Shown here: piece by piece, positions 1 through 6,790 of the stretch | Layout of the letters: each line of letters opens with the position of its first letter | Position numbering within the stretch: position 1 is the stretch's first letter | Assembly: GCA_003427395.1 (NCBI GenBank) | Contig: BFEA01000262.1 | Coordinates: 1,426,823-1,454,416, forward strand | DNA: 27,594 bases | Direction: 5' to 3' | Source: Chara braunii | Lineage: Eukaryota; Streptophyta; Charophyceae; Charales; Characeae | Made by a program: the position numbers and the translations under genes | The notes under the pieces: generated by a model | The model's database searches: none | The model's input: only the letters and a program-made list of their open reading frames with translations | What the model was told of the DNA's origin: nothing

Positions 1-66
<66 letters not shown>

Positions 67-218
67 GTGTCGTCACATTCACTGTGTGTGTGTGTGTTGT
101 CACATTCGTTGTGTATATGTGTGTGTATGTGTTTGTGTTTGTGCGTGTAGGGTGTGTGTGCGTGTGTGTGTGTGTGTGTGGCCATATTCGCTGTGTCTGT
201 GTGTTTGTGTTTGTGTTT

Positions 219-266
<48 letters not shown>
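1..266. repeat. (TG)n array with periodic inserts
   Basis: An almost pure TG dinucleotide array fills the start of the window. It is interrupted four times by a related spacer of the form GTCACATTCACTG (near 70, 97, 179 and 266; the last two read GCCATATTCGCTG and GTCATATTCACTA). The last three spacers lie about 82-85 bp apart. The array therefore looks like a minisatellite whose units each contain an expanded TG tract. Cysteine/valine open frames across it are artefacts. Confidence 0.95.
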
Positions 267-1110
267 TCATATTCACTATACCCAACTCCGCCGACTTCCC
301 GACTCCCTCCCCCATCTTCCCTCCCTCGACTTCCCGACTTCCATCCACCGACTTCCATACCCCGATTTCCCTGCCCCGGTCCCGACGTCCCTCCCCATCC
401 CCACCGCTCTCCCCAACTTCCCGACTCCCGACTTCCCTTCCCATCCCAACTTCCTGACTTCCGACTCCCGACGTCCCGACTCCCGACTCCCAACTTCCCT
501 CCCCATCCCAACTTCCTGACTCCCGACGTCCCTCCCCATCCCCACCACTCTCCCCAACTTTCCGACTCCCGACTTTCCTCCCCATCCCGACTTCCCTCCC
601 CTGACTTCCCTCCCCTGACTTCCCTCCCCCGACTTCCCATTGACTTCCCTTCCCCGACTTCCCGCCGCTCTGCCCCGATCCTGACTTCCTGACTTCCCTC
701 CCCCGACTTCCCACCAACTTCCCTCCCCCGACTTCAAGTTCCCTTCCCCGACTTCCCGACTTCCCTCCACCGACTTCCATACCCCGACTTCCCTGCCCCG
801 GTCCCGACTTCCTGACTTCCCTCCCCCGACTTCAAGTTCCCTTCCCCGACTTACCGACTTCCCTCCACCCACTTCCATACCCCGACTTCCCTGCCCCGGT
901 CCCGACGTCCCTCCCCATCCCCACCGCTATCTCCAACTTCCCGACTCCCGACTTCCCTCCCCATCCTGACTTCCCTCCCCATCCTGACTTCCCTCCCCTA
1001 ACTTCCCTCCCCTGACTTCCCACCGACTTCCCGCCGCTCTGCCCCGATCCCGACTTCCCTCCCCCGACTTCCCTGCACCGATCCCGACTTCCGTCCCCAA
1101 TTACGGCGTC
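267..1110. repeat. Pyrimidine-rich degenerate minisatellite (CCCGACTTCC type)
   Basis: About 840 bp built from variants of CCCGACTTCC and CCCTCCCC, strongly C/T-rich on the plus strand. A higher-order duplication is visible. The block CTGCCCCGGTCCCGACGTCC at 371 returns at 891 with the same downstream CCCATCCCCACCGCT, an offset of 520 bp, and a shorter related copy sits near 793. Minus-strand open frames read glycine/arginine/serine/lysine/glutamate-rich repeats (GREVGGGKSG type). These follow from the repeat and are not evidence of a gene. Confidence 0.9.
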
Positions 1111-1120
1111 AATACCCACC

Positions 1121-1156
1121 GCCCCAAATCAATCAATCAATTAGTCAATCAATCAG

Positions 1157-1207
<51 letters not shown>
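1121..1207. repeat. (TCAA)n tetranucleotide array
   Basis: A tract of ATCA/TCAA units with a few AGTC interruptions at its left end, becoming perfect to the right. The same motif recurs at 5939-6190 and 27457-27520. Confidence 0.95.
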
Positions 1208-1208
<1 letters not shown>

Positions 1209-1287
1209 CTTCCTTGTCGATTTCGATTTATTTGTTGATTGGTTGATTGGAGGATAGAAAGCAGAATAAAGGGAAAAACAGAAAAGA

Positions 1288-1291
<4 letters not shown>

Positions 1292-1377
<86 letters not shown>
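1292..1377. repeat. (GA)n microsatellite
   Basis: About 43 perfect GA units. Shortly after it the assembly has ambiguous bases at 1398 and 1400, so its length and right flank may be unreliable. Confidence 0.97.
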
Positions 1378-1380
<3 letters not shown>

Positions 1381-1870
1381 ACCCGTGCGTGCCGCTGNCN
1401 GTTCGGGTGCTCCGCATGCGTTCGCAGCAGCGTAGAATACGAACAAGGGTCGGAGTTCGCCCGGATAGAAAGTTCGGGGCCGAATTCCGACCCTATTTTT
1501 TTTTCCAAAATCGCACGGGCGACCGAACGCCAACCGGTACCACCGAGCCTGGTCCGGCGTTCGGCCGAACGTGGTCCCGTTCGGCTCGCACGCCACGTGG
1601 CCCACTTTTATTGGATGAGCGTTTTTTTTAATTTTTTTTTCTTTGTCTTTTTTCTTTGGCCAACACGTGGTTGGCGTTGCTTCGCCTCCCCCCTCCACAG
1701 TCGAAAACAGACAAACGCGGAAAAAAAAAAAAAAAAAAAGGTGCACTTACGGACCTTGGCGGAGGCCGAACAGGAGGTTGGACGGGCCCCGAACGCCGGC
1801 CCGAACGCCCGAACGTTTCGGGTCGGGTTGGACCACGGCCGCACGTTCGAGCCGACAACATTACTGTGGA
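1378..1870. other. GTTCGG/CCGAAC-rich domain with homopolymers, no gene seen
   Basis: The words TTCGG, CCGAAC and GAACG occur many times in both orientations at 1440-1600 and 1760-1860, including a perfect 14-bp palindrome CGTTCGGCCGAACG at 1558-1571. Between these blocks lie poly-T tracts (about 1621-1655) and an A-run at about 1720-1739. Open frames through it are short and low-complexity. It looks like two decayed copies of a GC-rich repeat around a homopolymer-rich spacer. I do not recognise the family. Confidence 0.5.
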
Positions 1871-2690
1871 CAATGCATGTCATTACCAATAAATAAACAA
1901 AAAACAAAATGATAAGTATGAACATAAATATACATTAAAAAAAATACATATTAAGCTTGAAAAACACAACAAACAAGCAAACTTGGCAATACTAAAACCA
2001 TAAAGATGAAAACTATATACAAATGATAGGACAAAAAAAGTTCAACATGGTGCTTGTAGAACTTCTCGCTATTAGTGACATAAAAGACATTTTTTTTGCC
2101 ATCAACACGTGTTAGTTCTTGAATAGTTAAAAATAAATACCAATATTTAAATAGTAATATGTTGTCCTCATTAACCAATTGAGAGTAAGTGTGAGTAGTT
2201 TAATGACGTTGTTCAAAATAACTGTGCGAAAGAAGAGACAATGCATGAGAAATCATGACGGGAGGGACAATGCGCTGAGTCATCCTTGTCGGAGGGGTGG
2301 GTCCATGTAGAAGAAATAAACATCTCTAAAGTATAAAACTCTCCACCTTAGGCACCCACGCGAAGGTCTCAACTAGGATCCACGTTACCCATCCGCCGAC
2401 AATGGGGCCTCACCCCTGAGGGCCTGAACCTAGATGCGAGATCAAACCCCCATGACAATCTGTCTGGGGCAATGCATACACCACCTTCACCTGTTGCCGT
2501 AAGGGGCGTTCGACCGTGCATGCTTGGAGGGTGGTTTGCCTTGACCCCCTTTCCCAAGTCATCCCAATTGGACCCACTTTCTCCCATCCACATTCCGACC
2601 CATTTAACCTCTGTGCAAGATGGCTACGTTGATCGATGTCTTTCGACCAAAAGCGCACACAAGACACAATCTGAATAGTCAATCTTCGCT
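1871..2690. other. Noncoding stretch, AT-rich then mixed
   Basis: 1871-2210 is AT-rich with A-runs and no codon-like structure. 2211-2690 is of mixed composition with only short overlapping frames in several directions. I see no gene, RNA gene or clear repeat. Confidence 0.5.
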
Positions 2691-2695
2691 GCCTT

Positions 2696-2771
2696 AAAAA
2701 AACCTACAACGTTGTAGCACCACAATGCGCATATTAGCACTAATGCTCTAACCATTAAGCCTAAGACCAAC
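2696..2771 (-). repeat. tRNA-like unit B with Pol III-type T-run
   Basis: Read on the minus strand, the segment starts GGTCTTAGGCTTAATGG, which resembles a tRNA D-arm (box A-like), followed by TTAGAGC. It then has a perfect 14-bp palindrome CTACAACGTTGTAG (2704-2717) and seven Ts (2702 down to 2696), a typical RNA polymerase III stop. There is no clear box B or anticodon arm, so it is not a functional tRNA. It is more likely a tRNA-derived SINE piece. It lies just 3' of a second tRNA-like unit on the same strand. Confidence 0.4.
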
Positions 2772-2827
2772 TTGCATGTCATGTGGGTGGTCTGCATTGG
2801 TCCGCTGATCGCATACGCAAATTTATG

Positions 2828-2904
2828 GGTCCAAGGACTCAAACCCGCAATCTCATATCACAATATGCATTTCACGGCGGTGCTCTACCCACTCAGCTAA
2901 GACC
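2828..2904 (-). repeat. tRNA-like unit A (tRNA pseudogene or SINE head)
   Basis: On the minus strand this 77-nt segment has box A TAGCTGAGTGGG, a full match to the consensus TRGCNNARNNGG, and box B GGTTTGAGTCC, which differs from GGTTCGANNCC at one position. A D-arm-like GCTGAGTGGGTAGAGC is visible. The T-stem (GCGGG against CCTTGG) and the anticodon stem do not pair properly, and the stretch between the boxes is longer than in an ordinary tRNA. I therefore call it a tRNA-derived pseudogene or SINE promoter head. Confidence 0.55.
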
Positions 2905-3434
2905 ACCCACAATTTGATGACCTTCTTGTTAAACGAACTAATAAAACTTATATTTTTGAATGTCATTTGTCATCACAGTCACCGAGACTTAGAGCATCAA
3001 TACCTCCTCATTCTACTTTAGTAAAAATAGTAATGTAGAGTACACACTCAATGAAAGCTTTCAATGTGCAAATTCCTTGAGCTTCTTTTGGTAATCGTTC
3101 GTCCATCTTGCGAGGAATGAGCAATGTCGAGCCTATCAACTTTGTCCCATTTCGGGTAAGGAGCCCTTTAGGCGACATCATGCATGAGTGTGGATTTAAA
3201 ACAACACATTCCCTACCATTTCGAGGAGAGGGAATCGCCACTCTAGCTGAGTCCGACAATCATATCTCTTATGGTCCATTCGAACAAACCAGGTTCTTGC
3301 ACGACACAACTTTCATAGAGAACGTAGGAATTTTTTTTTTGGAAGGTAGAGGTGGTAAGCTTAGAACCGATACCATGACACTCGGTTTAGAAGCGAAGCG
3401 CCAATATAAATGGTTAGGTGAGCGTTGAAGTTAA
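2905..3434. other. No recognisable gene
   Basis: The longest frame is 3108-3428 (+, 106 codons), with a start codon and no low-complexity sequence, and an 83-codon minus-strand frame overlaps it. Neither contains a motif I recognise. The plus frame stops just before the dispersed element copy 1 begins. It could be a fragment of a mobile element or chance. Confidence 0.3.
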
Positions 3435-4104
3435 GTACCGTTGTCGAGACAGAAACCCTAGCAAGGGTATCTGCCCGTATTTTTTTATGTCGGCCGTTGT
3501 CTGACCTTTTTCATTGAATTGAAGGACTTGATGAGATTGGCGTTATCCAAAAGTTTTCTCAGACTAACCTGTGACTGAGAGACTGAAATGTTTTTTTAAC
3601 TTTAGACCAGACGTCTGCGTCGTCCGAAAATAATGACGGTAGTCGGCGGTTTCCGTTGAGGCCGCAGAGGACACGGGCGTGGGGACGCTAAAGTTATACC
3701 TATTTTACCTCAAATAATGTTGCGCGGCTGTTAAGCCTCGCGATTCATACCCTAAGCAGGATAAAAAGGGGTCGCTGCAACGGAGGTTGGAACTGGAACA
3801 TGAAGGGAAATGGGAAGTTTTTTCGGGTCCGCGGGGCTTTCGCGCCGAGGACCGGATGTGATGGCATTGTGGCCTGCTGAGAGGGTAGCTGCTAAGACCG
3901 TGTGCTGCTAACCCAACCAGCCAGGTACGGTAGTAGGCAGGCTCAACAAAGAAAGCTGTTGAGCACTAGAGGGTGGCCTGCTGGGCGTTTTAGCCCTTCA
4001 TATAGAAGGGTTGCTCCTCTTTCAGCATGAAAAAGGAGCTAGCCCAGTAGGTTCAGGTATAAGACTTCCACCCAGCAGGTACTGGGACTGAGCCCGACTA
4101 TATC
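3435..4104 (-). repeat. Dispersed ~0.7-kb element, copy 1 (inverted relative to copy 2)
   Basis: The reverse complement of this interval aligns along its length with 26355-27050. Anchors, in the same order in both copies, are: a 19-bp identity (acctactgggctagctcct in copy 2 orientation; 4034-4052 here), the hairpin core at 3996-4008, a CCCCTTTTTA/CTTAGG block near 3750-3770, a 23-bp identity at 3514-3536, a palindromic ACCC/GGGT stem at about 3452-3476, and CGTTGTCG at 3439-3446. At its right end, read on the plus strand, are box A TAGCCCAGTAGG (4040-4051) and a weak box B (4083-4094). Further hairpins lie at 3941-3964 (8-bp stem), 3992-4012 and 4013-4039. I see no coding potential. It could be a nonautonomous element, SINE-like or LTR-like. 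Confidence 0.8.
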
Positions 4105-4110
4105 CCTTCA

Positions 4111-4304
4111 TACGATTGAGGTATGTGTCCATGATTCTTCCATACCCTCCTCACGTTTCTTTCTCTCTCTCTCTCTCTCTCCCACCCAATGGCATTCGCT
4201 CCCTCCGCCGTCGATTCTGCGACATTCAAGTTAGGCGAGGAAAGTCCTTGAGACTGTTGCTACAATTGAGGTAGATGTCCATGATTCCTCCATACCCCCC
4301 TCAC

Positions 4305-4392
<88 letters not shown>

Positions 4393-4396
4393 NNNN

Positions 4397-4464
<68 letters not shown>

Positions 4465-4577
4465 CCAATGGTATTCGCTCTCGCCGTAGTCGATTCTGCG
4501 ACATTAGGCGAGGAAAGTCCTTGAGATTGTTGCTACGATTGAGGTACGTGTCCATGATTCCTCCATACCCTCCTCAC

Positions 4578-4660
<83 letters not shown>
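4111..4660. repeat. Three-unit tandem repeat, each unit containing a (TC)n tract
   Basis: Units start at TAC(G/A)ATTGAGGTA at 4111, 4261 and 4534. Each continues TGTCCATGATTC(C/T)TCCATACC(C)TCCTCAC, then a TC tract, then CCCA(C)CCAATGG(C/T)ATTCGCT, the CGATTCTGCGACATT block and GGCGAGGAAAGTCCTTGAGA. Unit 1 is 150 bp with a short TC tract, unit 2 is 273 bp with a very long one that includes an assembly gap (4393-4396), and unit 3 breaks off after its TC tract. The Ser/Leu repeat frames across it are artefacts. Confidence 0.95.
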
Positions 4661-4661
<1 letters not shown>

Positions 4662-4750
4662 CTGCTTTTTCACAGGTCCGACATTTTTTTTTTTTTTTTC
4701 TATCGTCAACCAACCGCCCACCACGTCGGTCGACCGAAGTTCATTATCAG

Positions 4751-4751
<1 letters not shown>

Positions 4752-4810
<59 letters not shown>
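4752..4810. repeat. (GA)n microsatellite
   Basis: About 29 GA units, purine-rich on the plus strand. It lies about 90 bp after the end of the pyrimidine TC tracts, so the two could pair with each other as an imperfect inverted repeat. Confidence 0.95.
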
Positions 4811-4813
<3 letters not shown>

Positions 4814-4898
4814 GCAGGGGACGATGCTTCGTCCTCAACCGTTCGCTTGCCACGTCGAAGCAACGACGCATCTTTGGTGTCAGGTCCACCATCATGAT

Positions 4899-4940
4899 GA
4901 CCGTCGTCAAGATTGTCATCTTGATGTCTTGACGACGGTC
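4899..4940. repeat. Perfect 14-bp inverted repeat (hairpin)
   Basis: GACCGTCGTCAAGA (4899-4912) is the exact reverse complement of TCTTGACGACGGTC (4927-4940), separated by 14 bases. Pairing extends further with a bulge (ATGA against GTCAT). It lies in otherwise unique sequence after the GA tract. No gene context suggests a terminator. Confidence 0.8.
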
Positions 4941-5885
4941 GTCATTATGGCGAACCTGCCACAGTCTGCGCCACCCAGGGTTTGATCCCTAGACCTCCCC
5001 CTAACCTGTGCATAGTATCTCGTGACTGTGTGAGTTTTGAACCCGTGACCTATCACCCGAAAGTTGCCTATTTGGGACTATTGTACATACGTGGGGTGCA
5101 TGGGTTCGATCCATAGCCTGAGGTATGTAGCGTAGAGGTTATAGCTAGATTGAGTCGTAGCTGCTAGAGTGTCGAAGGGTTACACAATTAGGATGTAGAT
5201 CTATCCAGAAAGGTTATAGGTGGCTCTTCGTAGATCCTAGACGTCAGTCAGTATAGAAAAGTCTATAGGGCAGTCCTACCTGGCAAATCTTACCGGTCCA
5301 GTCAGAAGTTTGCAGAAGCGTCTAGTCAGCAAGTACCAATGGTACTGTGCACACCTAGGCCACGGTCCGATAGGACCGGCCAGGCAATCGACAAAGTATA
5401 AATGAAGAGGCAGCGTCGAGCCATTCATTGATTTTGCCTGTGAGCCGTGTGGAAGCGCTGCCAAAGTAGTGGCTTGTGTACGATGGTCTGCAGGTGCCCA
5501 TAGAGGAAGAGGGCTAAGAGAGGGAATCCACCATAGTTGTTAGTAGGAGGAGGAAGGGGGCGGCCATAGCTGCCACGTGAGCTAGATAGTAGGTGTGTTA
5601 ATGTGTATAAGTGTGTTTCTGTGTGTGTGTTGGGACATCCAGGGTAGATCCAGATAGCGCATGAGTGAATGCGGGGCATGCATGAGTGAATAAGTCTTGG
5701 GGATACATCAATTGAGGGAGAATCTTGTTGGGCATTATATGCCATAGCCATTTTTGAGTGAAGAGGGTTCCGACTGTGTTCCTGGCTAAGTTCAAATGTG
5801 TGAGTTTTCTGTGTAAGGGCACTGCGCCAGTCATATCTGTGTCTTTTTGCATGCATGCCCAATCAAAGAAAGGAAGTCTGATTGC
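4941..5885. other. No gene; cluster of box B-like motifs at its left end
   Basis: Three T-arm-like words lie close together on the plus strand: GGGTTTGATCCC at 4978, GTTTTGAACCC at 5034 and GGGTTCGATCC at 5102. Each is within one or two bases of the tRNA box B consensus, but none has a convincing box A at tRNA distance. Because box B is nearly palindromic, the strand is unclear. The rest, including a 145-codon minus-strand frame at 5425-5862, shows no motif and looks like chance. Confidence 0.4.
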
Positions 5886-5932
5886 ATATATATATATGTA
5901 CATATATATATATATATATATACATATACCTT
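5886..5932. repeat. (TA)n tract
   Basis: An AT-alternating tract with TAC/CAT interruptions. Confidence 0.85.
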
Positions 5933-5938
5933 CACAAT

Positions 5939-6365
5939 GATTCAATCAATCAATCAATCAATCAGGCTCGGCATCAATCGGTCGATCGATAAACCAACCA
6001 GTCAATCAATCAATCAACCAATCAATAAACCCATCAATCAGCCAATCAATTATTAATCAGACAATCAATCAAGCAATCGATCAAGCAATCAAGCAATCAA
6101 TCAACCAATCAACCAATCAATCAATCAATCAACCGAGCAAGCAATCAAGCAATCAAGTGATAGATCAGTCAAGCAATCAAGCAAGCAACCAATCATGGAA
6201 CAAACCAAACAACCAACCTACCAACCGACCGATCCACCCAGCAATCAAGTCAGCAAGGACCCAAGCAGCCTACCAAGCAACCAAGCAACCAAGCAACCAA
6301 GCAACCAAGCGACCAAGCTAACAAGCAACCAAGCAGCCAACCAGCCAACCAACCGACCAGGCAAT
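5939..6365. repeat. Degenerate (ATCA) to (AAGC/AACC) tetranucleotide tract
   Basis: About 430 bp built of 4-bp words. It begins as pure ATCA, passes through mixed AATC/AAGC/AACC words and ends as CAAGCAAC/CAACCAAC. The composition drifts from left to right, as expected of an old tetranucleotide array that diverged by point mutation and local re-expansion. Gln/Asn/Pro/Ser-rich open frames here are artefacts of the absence of stops. Confidence 0.9.
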
Positions 6366-6790
6366 GAATCGACCAATCACGAATTTTAGTTTTCGTTTCC
6401 CCCCCCCCTCATATATATTGATTTGTATTTCAAGCTCTGCATATATACAATATTTTTTCATTATATTGATTTCCATTCCGTACATACCTTCTTCCCGTTT
6501 ATTCTTCATGTACTCTTTGTTCGTATATGATTATGAACACAATGTGTTAGTTATACATGTGACCTTCGTTGACCATCGATTTTCTGTCTCCAAATGCGTA
6601 TGGAAATTCATAATCTGTGTTCTCCCTGTACAGTTGTGTGTTGTTGTGTGTCGTTGTGTGTCGTTGTGCTCGTCTATTTTTTAATTTCATATATTGTTGT
6701 CGTTCTTTCACAATTGCGGTCGTGATCCTTGAACGATCGGACACCCAAAATTCGTCCCTCGACATTTGGTAGTTACACATATCCACAACG
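6366..6790. other. AT-rich spacer before the transposase relic
   Basis: It contains a C-run near 6400, AT-rich DNA and a short TCGTTGTGTG repeat near 6640-6670. I see no gene. The 5' end of a DNA transposon, with its terminal inverted repeat, would be expected here or slightly upstream, but I could not identify one. Confidence 0.4.

Noticed and set aside
3-1119. Long Cys/Val, Pro/Ser and Gly/Arg/Ser frames as proteins
   Set aside because: All follow from stop-free TG and CCCGACTTCC repeats and overlap on both strands.
2828-2904. Functional tRNA gene
   Set aside because: A and B boxes are good, but the T-stem and anticodon stem do not pair and the region between the boxes is too long.
4275-4985. 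236-codon Ser/Leu-rich plus-strand frame as a gene
   Set aside because: It consists mainly of TC and GA microsatellites and runs through an assembly gap.
5034-5113. Additional tRNA genes from the box B-like words
   Set aside because: No box A lies at the required distance with a foldable cloverleaf.
6364-6684. 106-codon frame upstream of the transposase as its first exon
   Set aside because: It is AT-rich and hydrophobic without motifs, and its frame does not lead into the transposase reading.
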